From the NCBI RefSeq assembly GCF_029852145.1, contig NC_079977.1, positions 16,687,948 to 16,751,947 of the forward strand: a stretch of 64,000 bases of DNA, written 5' to 3'. Of this stretch, positions 20,887-32,631 are shown piece after piece; the stretch's first letter is position 1, and the number at the start of each line of letters is the position of its first letter. The position numbers and the translations under genes are program-made. This DNA is from Microplitis mediator (Eukaryota > Arthropoda > Insecta > Hymenoptera > Braconidae). The notes beneath the pieces are model-generated. The model did not search any database, was not told the DNA's origin, and was given only the letters and a program-made list of their open reading frames with translations.

Positions 20887-23009
20887 CCCGGGTCGAAAAA
20901 TTAGATCTGTTTTAAAATAAATGATAAATTCAAATATTTTTCCTTTAATTCAAGTTTATAAATCGTATTTATTTTATATAAGAGTTTAATCTGTTTTTGC
21001 CCGTACTATCCCTTATCCAGGCTAATATCAGACTTATGTTCGTATGATATTTAGTCTGTTTTAAATCGCGTTTAGACTAAAAACAGACTTTTTTTATTAT
21101 AATTATTGGTCTGTGTTCAATTGTTTTTAAGGACAAAAACAGACTTTATTTTCTATAATATTTAGTCTGTGTTCAATTGTTTTTAAGGACAAATACAGGA
21201 CTTTTTATAAATATAAATAATAATATTAATATTAATCTAAATTTATTAACTTATTTTAATTTTCTTGGTATTTAAAACATGCCAGTGCGCTTCCATAATA
21301 AGATGTCACACAGAGAAAATGTTGGCTCGAAACCTACCAATTTTTACAATGCTGTCGACTAAACTTGAAACAGAGAGTAAAGCATCCAAAAAATTATCGT
21401 GCTCTTACAAAAAATGATTATACTGTATCACATTACTTATTACGCGCGAGAAACTTATCGATGAGCTTCAATATCAATTACTTCCATACATTATAATAAT
21501 TTTGATGCAGCATAATAATTTTTTGTAAGAGTATAGTAATTTTTTGGATACTTTACTTTCTGTTTCAAGTTTGGTCGACAGCATAATAAAAATTGGTAGA
21601 TTTCGAGCCAACATTTTTCTCCGTAGCACGAGAATTTTGATGTTTTCTTATGCCAAAATATTTTCTTTTTTATCCAGTAAATAAGAGAAAATTCTTGACA
21701 TTTTAAGAGTTGTTTTATCACTTTTATTCAATGATATAAATATTCAATGAAGACAACTAAAAAATTAAGCTGTCAAATTTTCATTAACTGCCGACATTTT
21801 TAAACAAAAGATAGTAAATAAATAGTAAATAAAACATAATCAATTCTGCAACTTAATATTTTTTCATAAATATTGCCCATAAATAAAAATTTTATAAGTC
21901 CATGATTTAATCTAGTTTTGTCCTTGTAAATTTTCAGAACTAAAATTTTTTAAAGTTCACTAATTAATCTAATTTAGTCTGCTCGTAACGCGTTTGTTTT
22001 TTAAAGTAGCAGGTCGAAAACAGCTTAAAATTTTTGTAAAAGATCAAAAACAGCTCAAATAGTCCAATTAGATTAAAATCAGGTCAAATTTTTCAGTCCG
22101 GGTAGATCAAAAACAGATTAAAATTTTTATCGAAGTTCAATAACAGACCAAGTAGTCCAAATACAGTCCAGTTAGACTAAAATTAGATCAAATTTTTCGA
22201 CCCGGGTTACAAAAAATGATTATACTGTATCACATTACTTATTACGCGCGAGATACTTATCGATGAGCTTCAATATCAATTACTTCCATACATTATAATA
22301 ATTTTGATGCAGCATAATAATTTTTTATAAGAGTATAGTAATTTTTTGGATACTTTACTTTCTGTTTCAAGTTTGGTCGACAGCATAATAAAAATTGGTA
22401 GATTTCGAGCCAACATTTTTCTCCGTAGTACAAGAATTTTGATGTTTTCTTATGCCAGAATATTTTCAATTTTATCCAGTAAATAAGAGAAAATTCTTGA
22501 CATTTTAAGAGTTGTTTTATCACTTTTATTCAATGACATAAATATTCAATGAAGACAACTAAAAAATTAAGCTGTCAAATTTTCATTCACTGCCGACATT
22601 TTTAAACAAAAAGATAGTAAATAAATAGTAAATAAAACATAATCAATTCTGCAACTTAACGTTTTTTCATAAATATTGCCCATAAATAAAAATTTTATAA
22701 GTCCATGATTTAATCTAGTTTTATCCTTGTAAATTTTCAGAACTCAAATTTTTTGAAGTTCACGAATTAATCTAATTTAGTCTGCTCATAACACGTTTGT
22801 TTTTTAAAGTAGCAGGTCGAAAACAGCTTAAAATTTTCATAAAAGATCAAAATCAGATCAAATAGTCCAATCAGACTAAAATCAGGTCAAAATTTTCAGT
22901 CCGGGTAGATCAAAAACAGATTAAAATATTTATAGAAGTTCAATAACAGACCAAGTAATCCAAAAACAGTCCAGTTAGACTAAAATCAGATCAAATTTTT
23001 CGACCCGGG
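20887..23009. repeat. Word-repeat foldback element, CCCGGGTCGAAAAATTAG family
   Basis: Begins CCCGGGTCGAAAAATTAGAT and ends ATCAAATTTTTCGACCCGGG, flanked by AT on both sides. Near both ends words such as TTTAGTCTGTTTTTAA, AAAAACAGACTTT, AGTCCAATTAGACTAAAATC recur. The right half is duplicated in tandem: 21,405-22,206 and 22,207-23,009 are copies at an offset of 802 bp, each ending with the CCCGGG terminus. Minus-strand frames inside (21,491-21,721 and 22,293-22,523) are the same sequence twice and have no recognised domain. Related copies: 40,415-41,600 and 62,665-63,795. Confidence 0.85.
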
Positions 23010-23103
23010 ATAGTCTTTGAGTTCTAAAACCGTGAAAAGTTTTGCTCGGTGGGCTCAATTGTGTTTGAGATTTTTTTTAGAATATTCTCATTATCAATTA
23101 TAA

Positions 23104-23208
23104 TTTTGGATTATAATTTGGAATTCATTACCGGCTGATATTACAGTAATTGACAACTTCGAAAATTTTAAACAAGCTTGTTGTAACTTCTTTTTGCAAT
23201 CTATGTAA
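23104..23208 (+). pseudogene. C-terminal end of a non-LTR retrotransposon ORF2
   Basis: The frame reads IWNSLPADITVIDNFENF, then KQACCNFFLQSM and a stop. W-N-x-L-P-x-x-I followed by FK is characteristic of the extreme C-terminus of ORF2 in Jockey/CR1-like non-LTR elements. A 3' UTR of about 160 bp follows and ends in an ATCT-rich tail (to about 23,400). Upstream coding sequence is absent, so this is a 5'-truncated insertion. Confidence 0.7.
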
Positions 23209-23400
23209 TGACGATTAATCCTGTGGTTTAATATGTTAGTGTTATTAATTAGTATCGGTCTTTCAAATTGTATTGTGAAAACTGTATTGAATGTGTACCT
23301 GCAAATTATTAACTTTATGTGTTGTTGATGGTCCTGAAGGAGCTTAGAACTTCAGGATCAAATGAAAATTTTTATCTATCTGTATATCTATCTATAATTT
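23209..23400 (+). repeat. 3' UTR and simple-repeat tail of the truncated non-LTR element
   Basis: Contains the palindromic GTCCTGAAGGAGCTTAGAAC...TTCAGGATC region and ends in TTTTATCTATCTGTATATCT-type repeats, as expected for a CR1/Jockey-like 3' end. Confidence 0.6.
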
Positions 23401-24315
23401 TATTATTCGTGGAGTATGTTTTCATTTATGGTGAAATTAGTAATGATGAATGAATTACTTCTTTATCAACGAATAACAGCTATAATAAGGGAGGAATATT
23501 CTATACACACTGTGATAAATTTGCAGAGTGAACAGAGAATGGATGATTTTTTATTGCGCAACTCAATTTCAAAGCAATATGATGTGTTCCACTAACGCTT
23601 ACGTGGTCCCAGCTGATTCACTTTAGTAAAAATTATATTTACGCTTATCAAAATATGACCAACAAGAACAAAATTCATACGACTTGAAAGATAATTTATT
23701 GATAAATTAGCAGACCCCACCCATTTCACGGAGTGATCCCTGTTTAAATATATTGATTGAAAAGAATTAAACGTGATGAAATTCGAATTCTTTTCAATAA
23801 TTTCAATTGATTTCAATTTTTTTGTTTGTATATATAGATATACAGTTTGCATGGAGCGACCGCTTCTCAATTGTTTTCAATCAATATTTTTAATCAGGGA
23901 TAAAAAATGATTAGTAATATAAAGAATACATGTATATTTTAATGGGAAAATTAAAAAAAAGTTCTTAAATAATTCTGAGAACCGTTTTTGATAGATTTAA
24001 AAAAGAGAAAAAATTTTCAGCCAAATCGAAGGGGGTCTGGTTCCAAAATGATCGCTTTGGCGTATAATGCCCCATGTATAATTTTCTTTTGTTCTGTTCG
24101 AAAAAAAAGAACGATCGATAATCGATAACATTTATTAAAATGAAATTTGAAAAAAGTATAGTTCTTATTATTGAAATGATAATAATAAATAGCTAAGAAC
24201 TTTCTTTGAAACACGCAGAATGTTGTAGTGCAAATTTAATGTCAAAACATTCCGTAGTATTTGCGTAATGCACGTTGAAAAAAAAACACTTATCAATTTA
24301 TACCCTACGTACATA
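23401..24315. other. AT-rich spacer, no gene seen
   Basis: TTTTTAATCAGGGATAAAAAATG near 23,888 resembles one end of the CCCTGATTA-type element at 24,702-24,852 and may be a broken copy. Otherwise nothing recognised. Confidence 0.4.
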
Positions 24316-24701
24316 TACACCGAAAAAAAATTCACGAATTTTTTACGATTTAACTATCGTAATTTTCATTATATAGTATTATAACGCTGGACTATAAGTT
24401 TCCGATAGTAATTTTTGCAATAGACTATCGTCATTTTTATTTTATAATTTATACTACTACCAGAAAGAAAAAATCAGATACTATAGAGTAAATTATACAA
24501 GTTGTGTTAACATAAATTCTAATACAACTATCGTAAAATGAAGGAGTCGGTAATGTAGAATTTCTTTAAATATAAAATAATAATTAGAAGTCAATGGAGT
24601 AAAATATATTTTTTTAAGGAAGTAGAACTTATAATTAATAAAAAAAGAAAAATTTATCATTTGGAATTTTTTTTTTATTTAACAGTTAAATTGAGAAGGA
24701 A

Positions 24702-24852
24702 CCCTGATTAAAAAAAATGATTAAAAAGTATTTAAAATGATTTGTTTTTTAATCATTTTAAATACTTTTTAATCCTTCAAATCATTTCTAATCCTGTCTC
24801 TTATGGACATTTAACGTGTGAAATCATTTTTAATCATTTTTTCTAATCAGGG
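24702..24852. repeat. Small nested foldback element, CCCTGATTA ends
   Basis: Starts CCCTGATTAAAAAAAATGAT and ends with the inverse ATTTTTTCTAATCAGGG. The word AATGATTAAAAAGTATTTAA and its complement recur inside. 151 bp. Nested in the 24,316-26,392 element. Confidence 0.8.
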
Positions 24853-25920
24853 AAAATACAATCTCGAAATAAAAATAAAACATGTTGAAGTAGTAATAAT
24901 AAATCATTTATTTTATATTTTTTCAAATATATTTTTTTGTATTTATAAAATTCATTATTTATTAATTTAACTTTATAAGTTATAATATCACATCAGATTC
25001 CAAAAGTATTATAATTTTTTCCTTTTGAATGAATAACTCATTTCTTTTTATTCAAAATACGCACATGTAGAAAATTAAAAAAACCATAGGTGCAATTTTT
25101 TCAAATACTTTTTTTCTATAATTTATCATTTTTAGAAAAAAAGCAAAAATTATTAGGCGTCTGCTAACTTCAGTATCACAAAGAAACGTTAAATGTCCAT
25201 AATTTGAGGTTATTGAAATGTTTTAGCTCTCGCAAAACCGGGTGAAATTATTCATTGTCGACAAATGAAGAATATCCTGTAACAAAATTAGGAGAATTGA
25301 ATTTATTAGAAAAAATAAATTTTCATTCTTTTAGAATCATTTATCCTATGGCCATAATACTATTAAATTGTTTATAAAAATAAACTTCATGTCCAGATAA
25401 ATAATTTTAAAACGAACGATATACCCACAGAATATTCAGTTTCATAAAAATTGAATAGTAATAATTATACTTACACCACCAAATTATTATATTCCATAAT
25501 CTATGTAGGTTTTTAATGAAGAAAGCACAGTTTTTTTTTTAAATTTCTTATTTACAGTTGTCCGAAAAATGTCATGAAAAATAACCTCTATTTCTGCACT
25601 ACACTGTGGATAAAGATGAACTGATTTATAAATATATATAGTTGAACCACAAATAATACAGACAAAGTAGATGTCATCATTTGTATATATACATATACAT
25701 ATATATATATATATATATACACTCACACAAGCATCACATCATAGTATTGTGATACACTTGTTTTTCATACGTAAACGCTTCAGATGGCATATACTATACC
25801 ATTTCAGAAAATTTACAATCCAACTATCGTAATTTTTGTGGCTTGTATTGTAAAAACATAGAGGCAGCACTGTAAATTAAAAGGAGGAATAAAAGAATAA
25901 ACAGTATAATTAAATCTTAT

Positions 25921-26172
25921 CCCTCGCAGATTTGAGTCACGGTGGAAACACGGTGGGTTTGTTCCATTTTCCCATTGTGATTACGCGGTGTATCCACCGT
26001 GATTCCACGGTGACTTGACCACTGTGTATACACGGTGTTCCCACTGTGATTACGCGGTGGATACACCGTGGAACCACGGTGGTGAAATGGAACAAACCCA
26101 CCGTGTAACCACGGTAGATCCACGATGTTTACACTTTCACGGTGTTTCCACCGTGATTCAAATCTGCGAGGG
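25921..26172. repeat. Small nested foldback element, CCCTCGCAGATTTGA ends, CACGGTGG words
   Basis: Starts CCCTCGCAGATTTGAGTCAC and ends GTGATTCAAATCTGCGAGGG. TAT lies on both sides. The interior is made of CACGGTGG/CCACCGTG palindromic words spaced by short linkers (for example CGCGGTGGATACACCGTGG). The element has markedly higher GC than its surroundings. Open frames on both strands are repeat by-products. Confidence 0.9.
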
Positions 26173-26392
26173 TATTTTTTATTCTTTTACTATTTACGAT
26201 AGTAACATTGTAATATTTCTTATTGAATTGATTGCAACAAACTCTTAATGAAATTACGATAGTGAATAGTAAAAAATCTTTTAAAAACTGTAAATTTTCG
26301 TATCATATATTTGAACGTTACAGATAATAAAATTATAGTCCAGGATTACGATAGTAATATTGGAATTTTTCGTCGAATTTTTTTTCTGTGTA

Positions 26393-27039
26393 GAACCACT
26401 ATCTATCGATCACTTTTTAAGCGAGCAAGTAAGTTATGGACGTTTGAATTTCTCAACTTTTTAAGTTTCTCAAATACTAATTGTTTCAGTTTTATGAAAT
26501 GGTAACACTTAACCTCTCAGTGCTTGCGTCATACGCATTTTGTTAACAGAACGCTATTAAAATTATGAAGTCACTACATTGCAAGCGAGACGCTTAAAAT
26601 AACGCTAGTACTGAAGAATCAAACCAAAGGGGGCTGTCTCTGCTGGAAATTACTCAGACTGTCTAAGTCAAAGACTTATTTTGACATTGAAAGTAGACAC
26701 TTCTGAAAGAATTTATTAAAAAAAAAAACTGCAATTTTATCATCCAGCTACAGCTGAAAAACAAAATAAACTATCAAAATAATGTTGATTTTGCTTTCAC
26801 CGTTGAAAAGTAATATCGAATAGTAAAAATAAATATAATACAAGAGAAAGTAAATTTTTGGTTAATTCCAATGCAATAATTCTACAACTAAAAATAAAGA
26901 AATTCCCAGTAAGATTAAAAAGATTTAATGTGGTTCATTCTATCTGACTGTCTTGAAAATAATTTAGTAGCCGTGTGCATAGTAGTCAAAATGTAAAGGA
27001 GAATTTAACAAGTGATTGAGCGACGAAAGATCGTAGATG
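26393..27039. other. AT-rich spacer, no gene seen
   Basis: No recognisable coding, RNA or repeat structure. Confidence 0.4.
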
Positions 27040-27440
27040 GCATTTAGCAAAAGAATAGGCCTCCCAAAAAAAGGTAAATAACAAAAAATAGAAGGCGGAG
27101 ATAAAAAAAAGAGTGTATAGTAGGTCTACTCTGTTGATGCCGGTGAGACCGCGGGTATATAGAGAAACGGTCGGTGCTGTTTGTTTGCGTGCCAGTATGC
27201 ATCCGTGTCTGATCGTGTTTCACGAGGCTTTGTATATATCTATCTCTCTTACACATTCTTGATTATTTTTAGTTTTTTTATCCGCGGGACCGACAACTCA
27301 ATAGCCACACACAACGATCAAGAACACACGTTCTGATCTCCGGGTGCTCGTCGACCACTACTCTGCGGTATGTGTTTTGAGTTGTGGTGGTACTGTGGCT
27401 ACTCAGGTAGGCACCAGAGAACTACGTTCAAAGGTGAGAG
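27040..27440 (+). promoter_or_regulatory. Possible promoter and 5' exon in a non-repeat island
   Basis: GC-richer unique-looking sequence. GGGTATATAGAG at about 27,153-27,164 could be a TATA box, with GCCAGTATG about 35 bp downstream as an initiator-like site. About 215-240 bp later there are two donor-like sites, CTCAG|GTAGGC (27,411) and TTCAAAG|GTGAGA (27,433). That is the layout of a non-coding first exon. No coding exon downstream was recognised, so this is a suggestion only. Confidence 0.3.
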
Positions 27441-28054
27441 GCCAAGAGCGATGAGTAAGAGTGAGAAATACAATGATGAGGACGTATGTATATATATATA
27501 TATATATTATATCTACTCTATCTTCGCTTGATACCTTCTTCTTCTTCTTATTATTATTTTTATTCTTGTTCTCTCCTCCTTATCCAACAACCCTGTGGCA
27601 TCAGTCGACATTCTCACGCTAATTGGCCGGTAGTTCTCCCTGTAATTTCTTTAAAGGGTCTCGTGCCTAAACTCATCCGATCTATTTCTATCTTTTTATG
27701 TATGTATACATTTATATCATTAATGGTATTAACTAACCTAAATTCCGTTTTGATCAACGTATACTATATACGTCTGAGAAAAAACTTGATTCTCAATGTG
27801 TTACACCTATTTGATATTCAACTTAACTCTTTTTTTTCTTAAGTATTTTTTGTCTACATATGAATTTTTCAAATCAATTATTGATGTTATAACAATTATA
27901 CATATAAATATAAATATAATTCTTCTTATCTATTTATATTTATTTTTAGGTGTTAGGTTCCAATGTATTATTGACATAAGCCATCAAAAAAAATTTCTAA
28001 TCAGACAAAATGGGCAAAATAGAATAATTAAGAATTTTTTTGTAATATCGTATA
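27441..28054. other. AT-rich spacer with short TA repeat
   Basis: (TA)n at 27,487-27,509, then T-rich sequence with CTT runs. Open frames 27,486-27,842 and 27,796-28,101 are rich in Tyr, Leu and Ile and have no domain. Confidence 0.4.
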
Positions 28055-28195
28055 ATTACCCAGGTCAAAAAAATGACTTGATTTTGACTAAAATATCTTG
28101 ATGTTGACTTGCTAAGCAAGTAAAAATCACGTAATGCTTGTTTTTTTCTTGACTTACAAAATCACGCCAAAAGTAAGTCAAAACTGAGTAATTTT
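28055..28195. repeat. Truncated word-repeat element, TTGACTT words
   Basis: ACCCAGGTCAAAAAAATGAC at the left is followed by TGACTTGATTTTGAC, GTTGACTTGC, TTGACTTAC and AAGTCAAAAC, i.e. the word TGACTT in both orientations. No matching right terminus. Confidence 0.4.
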
Positions 28196-28449
28196 TCCAT
28201 ATATAATAATGACGTTTCCTTAAGTTATTGCGATTATATCTTAACATTTTGATAAGGTATTAATTGAAGGGTTTTTTTAATAAATTTTATTATTTAAATG
28301 ACGTGTATGTTTCACGCACAAACGCGCGCGTGTCGTTTCTCATATATTTATTTCAATGTATATTGCTGTGTCAACTGTGTATTATTTTATGCTATTTCGA
28401 AGTCTTAGCCAATCACGTGACGATTAGTTTGCCTTGGTGACACGCGTTT

Positions 28450-28615
28450 TGATCCCTTGAAAAAATATCCCCGACAAAATATTCCTGACAACATATCCCT
28501 GGATAAAATATCCTCACAACAAAATATCCCCGGACAAAATGTACCCACGACAGAATATCTCTACGACAAAATATTCCCGGACAAACTATACTTAGGACAA
28601 AATCTCTAAAATAAG
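28450..28615. repeat. Degenerate GACAAAATATCCCC minisatellite
   Basis: About nine degenerate units of GACAAAATATCCCCG, preceded by GACACGCGTTTTGATCCCTTG. The same lead-in and units recur, shortened and inverted in spacing, at 52,150-52,200. Each array is directly followed by a family R copy in the same orientation. Confidence 0.75.
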
Positions 28616-28621
28616 AAATGA

Positions 28622-28695
28622 AAATTGGTCTATCGGTTGACCCTGCGGGCCAGCCCTAAAACTTCCCGCTATTTTCGAGCTCCTTGAGCTAGCAA
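28622..28695 (-). repeat. Family R fragment (R-b)
   Basis: Only the terminal part is present: GGTCTATCGGTTGACCCTGC, GGGCCAGCCCTAAAACTTCC and CGAGCTCCTTGAGCT. Confidence 0.8.
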
Positions 28696-29470
28696 ATACA
28701 ATATTAACTAGACGTAAAATAACTCTACCAAGTCACAAGTCTTCATCTAACCCAGAGAGTTCGAGCATTGTAGCAAATATTTCTCAGAGGACTCCTGCGA
28801 CTAATGAAGTGAGGTAGACTATGTAGAATTTGAAATTCTAGATGATACACTGGATTGGGATAATGCAAAATGCTCTATTTAACTAATAACGGAGAACAAA
28901 AATGAAACTTATTACAAGTTATCGCAATGCATAGAAAGTAATTTCCGAATGCTAATAAACATACATTAATGTTACCACCAACTCAGAAATGAAAGAAAAA
29001 AAATTTAATTTTAGTATTTCTACTGACTTATACATCAAAATTTATATTTATTCACTAAATACAAAATATAGTTTCTACAGTTAACAATTCAATAATTTTA
29101 TAGCGTCTATTGTAAATAATATTTGCTGTAAGATTAAAAAATTCCAATTCGAAGAAAATTTATTGTCAATTAATATTATCATTCACCTTTCCAGTTCTAC
29201 AACTCAAAAACTGTTGATCGGGCAGTGTTTGCTCGAAGGAACTTTTTTCGGCACACTTAACTCCCTACAAAATTTGTACACTCATTTTTTCTGAAAAAAA
29301 ACCTTTAATACCGACAAATCAAGTTGAAACGGAAAAAAAATTTCCCGGTGTTATCTATGTAGGAAATCGAAGTTTTCAGAGTGAAGCCTCCAATTAACTT
29401 AAAATTTTTTTCCAACGGCAAATTTTTTTTTTTTTTTTTCTATAAATTATCAAATTTTCAGGTAGGATTG
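28696..29470. other. Spacer, no gene seen
   Basis: AT-rich; short A/T-run-dominated sequence at 29,300-29,460. Nothing recognised. Confidence 0.4.
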
Positions 29471-30164
29471 AAAAAAAAAATCTGTCTATCAGTTGACACT
29501 GCGGGCCAGCCCTAAAACTTTCCGCTATTTTCGAGCTCAAGGAGCTCGAAAACTTTGTCGTGAATACATTTTCGAGCTCTTCGAGCTCGAAAATACTTTT
29601 GTATGTCGTCCTTTCCGAAAAAAATAGATTTTTAACATTTTTCCTCCAACGATATCTCTCAAACGAATAAACTGATTGAGACGGTTGAGGTGGTAATCGA
29701 AGCGTTTTATCAAGTTCTAAAGCTGATCGAATTTTGAATTCGATTTATCGAGTCGTTTTTGAGATATTTAAAAAAAAATAAAAAATAATTTTTTTTTTAA
29801 TTCTTTCGACAGCGGTTTCTCTGGAACAAAAAAAACACTTGTGAAAAAATTTTATTTTTGGAATATCTCTGAACGAGCCCTACCGATCAAGCTCAATTTT
29901 CTTACAACTTCAAGATATTGACAAGCCGCGTCGAATGACACCTTAAAGTTCAAAATCGGTTTATCCGTTCAAAAGATACAGGTATTTACATACGTACATA
30001 CGTACGTACATACATACACTCGGACATCATCGTGAAATTAGTCGGAATAGCTTCCTAGGACCTCAAAACGTCGACATCTGATGAAAATTCGATTTTCGTA
30101 AATCGGAGCGAAACCAATAACTTCCCGAATTTTTGAAAATTTACAATTTTCTTAGTGGGAAGTT
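29471..30164 (-). repeat. Family R repeat, near full-length (R-c)
   Basis: Reads (on plus) from TCTGTCTATCAGTTGACACT through paired GAGCTC hairpins, the GATATCTCTCAAACGAATAA block, a TACATACGTACG microsatellite at 29,990-30,020, to the hairpin AACTTCCCG...GTGGGAAGTT followed by AAAA. About 694 bp. Confidence 0.85.
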
Positions 30165-31685
30165 AAAAATATAGCCTAAAAATCAAACACCCTAATATAT
30201 ATATAGATTGCGAAAAGAATGAGCTTCCAGAATCATCGTGTGGGGTCTACTACTCCCATAAGGGATCAAAAAGCCTGTATGATGAATGAAGAATGCTCAA
30301 CAACGACAATGCACGCGTTCCGTAGCCATCAAGAATTCATGAGGAATCTCTGAAACCCAGGAAGTATACTTGAATGATCTACCGATCATCTTTATATTCT
30401 TTGGAATGTGCCAGCCCTAAAATGTTTTCTTTCTTTATATAGCTTAAACGACGGTGTTGACGCGTAAGCTAACTCTTCGTTAAAATAATTTGTTTTATGG
30501 GTATAAATTACAATTGATGGTGATAAAAACAATGTGAGTAAATTTGGTTGTAATAACCGTGTTCATTGTCATGTTGAAAGTTAGATGATTTGCTACGTTG
30601 TAGTGTTATTAGTTAGTATTTTTGCACGCCTCGTGTGGCCTGAACGTGCTTGAGCATGCGATTTGCTTGCTAGTGAAAAAAACACTCATAATAATCCTTC
30701 TTTAGTCTTGCTGGGACCTCAATAAACGTCACTCACTATTTAACATTTTTTTCAACTTTCCGTTGAGGAAATTGCAAATTTTTCTTCTTTAATTTGACAA
30801 TATTTTTAAAAATAGCAGTACTTATGAAGATACGAGGAAAGATGTAATATTTTAAACAATTATTTCACTTATCTTAATTATCGACCCGCGTATTTCTTTT
30901 GACGAAGTTGAAAAAAAATTACTTTAAACAAAGTCAATTTCGATTTGATTTAGACATTTCCGTCTTGAATCGTTACTAAGTAAGCCAATTAAGTCTAAAC
31001 CAAGGCGAAAACTCATAGTATTTCGTATCTTCGTAACAATTAGTTGAGTTTGTCTTGTAAACAACGGCTCTAAATTTCAACTTGGTAAATCAAGTTTTAT
31101 TTTTTAACCGATCATATTTTCAATTTTGTGGGTGAGAAGTCAAAAATTCAAAATTGCTCCGTGTGCTGATGGAAGAGATACAACTTTTAAGGTAAAAATT
31201 TATATAAATATTTTCCGACACATTAATACATAATTAGATTCTTCTTAGTCGTCTTGATCCCCCTCAATAGACTGAAGTATTAGCTATGAAATTGCAATTT
31301 GCTTGCGGGTTATACTTGTCTAGTGAGTATAACAGTGTTGAGAGAGAAAGAGAAAAAAAAAGTTTTTTTTATGCCTGGCTAACGATGAAGAGAGGCGTGA
31401 AAGCAAGAGGGTGGAGCGTTGAAAGTAACAGTTTTGTATATAGTGTGTATTACAATATCATTCAATTGCTAAAAGTCATTGGACTCGTTGTTAACATTGA
31501 GGGAAAAAAATGACTAGCAATAAAAATTAACTATAAAAATAATTGCTATCTAATATTAGTGAAAGGGGTGACTAATTTGTTATTGCAGTGTACAGTAATT
31601 ACTGATAGCCTATTTGCACAGCGAAATTTGTTTCTCGGGCTGTCTTTAAAAATTTTTTTTCGAAGTTGTAAGCTAGATTTTAAAT
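30165..31685. other. Spacer, no gene established
   Basis: No recognisable gene. A plus-strand frame at 31,286-31,513 (75 codons) has no domain. CAACTTTCCGTTGAGGAAATTGC near 30,752 is a faint trace of the family R terminus. Confidence 0.4.
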
Positions 31686-32042
31686 ATATCGCGTGCCAAA
31701 TGCCAAAAGGGCGTATAAAAGTTATACTTTTGGCTTTGAAGAACCAAAAGGGCGTATAATTTTTTTTTTTTGGTGCCAATCGTTTTGTAAACATGTTCTA
31801 AGCCTCAAATTAAAAAAAAAAATTTCAAAGCCAAAAGGGCGTATATCTTTAGATACAAAGATACAAAGATCTAAAGATATACGCCCTTTTGGCGATAGTA
31901 CGTCAAAAATTTTTTTTCTGTAGATCTTGACGTTTCGAGCGATTCTAAAAAGAATGGCAACAAAAATTTTTTATACGCCCTTTTGGCATGGAACCCTATC
32001 TAACTGCTGTAATACGCCCTTTTGGCATTTGCCACGCGATAT
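31686..32042. repeat. Word-repeat foldback element, GCCAAAAGGGCGTAT words
   Basis: ATATCGCGTGCCAAATGCC at the left and GGCATTTGCCACGCGATAT at the right are inverse with one difference. The word GCCAAAAGGGCGTAT or its complement occurs eight times in 357 bp, in both orientations. An internal AGATCTAAAG/CTTTAGAT palindrome sits near the middle. No coding content. Confidence 0.85.
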
Positions 32043-32076
32043 GCTTATTACACTGAAATATCAGTATAGTCTAAGT

Positions 32077-32344
32077 CAATGTATTATTCGTGGTTAAATT
32101 AAGAGACAGTGACTTTTTTAATTTTAAAATTTATTTGTTAATATTTTTAATTAATTTGACATCCGAGTGCAAAAAAAATTATTTTTAACCGTTTAAGAGT
32201 CGAGGTCAACTTCATATCAGCGCTAAACTGGATGGCTGCAATCGCTTGGGTTTCTCAAGAAACCTTTGATTAAAAAAAAATAAACTCTCAGGAAAGTAAA
32301 AAGTCACTGTCTCTCAATTTAACTACTAATACTATATTGATTGG
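32077..32344. repeat. Small foldback element
   Basis: Inverted arms: TTAAATTAAGAGACAGTGAC at about 32,093-32,112 and its complement GTCACTGTCTCTCAATTTAA at about 32,306-32,325, extended outwards by TCAATGTATTA-like and TACTATATTGA sequences. The loop has a short GC-richer segment. Non-coding. Confidence 0.75.
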
Positions 32345-32631
32345 GGCGCTGCAAGAAAAAAAATTGTTTATCTAGCTATGGAAAGTATTTCGTCACAATG
32401 AATCATATGTGCCTACACAGATAGCATAGATGAAATATATATGAAAATTAAAGTAAAAATTGATCATATTTTCCTCGCGATTTTCTTTGATATGTTGTTA
32501 CTGATGATATGAGCGCATGTCTTAGGGAACTTGGTGTTATATATTGTCCGAGCCAATGTTATTAGAACAATTACTAATATTGTCATTATTGAACTTGAAA
32601 TTTTTAACTTTTTGTTAAGGAAATTGAAACT
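32345..32631. other. Spacer, no gene seen
   Basis: AT-rich; nothing recognised. Confidence 0.4.

Larger units (their letters stand above)
24316..26392. repeat. Word-repeat foldback element, TACACCGAAAAAAAATTC family, with two nested insertions
   Basis: The left end TACACCGAAAAAAAATTC and the right end GAATTTTTTTTCTGTGTA are inverse. The word ACTATCGTAAT and its complement recur near both ends (about 24,352-24,540 and 25,818-26,360). The interior holds a 151-bp element (24,702-24,852) and a 252-bp element (25,921-26,172), plus a TA microsatellite at 25,695-25,718. No coding sequence. Confidence 0.75.

Noticed and set aside
26015..26248. 77-codon open frame across the CACGGTGG words
   Set aside because: Repeat by-product; open frames exist on both strands over the same element.
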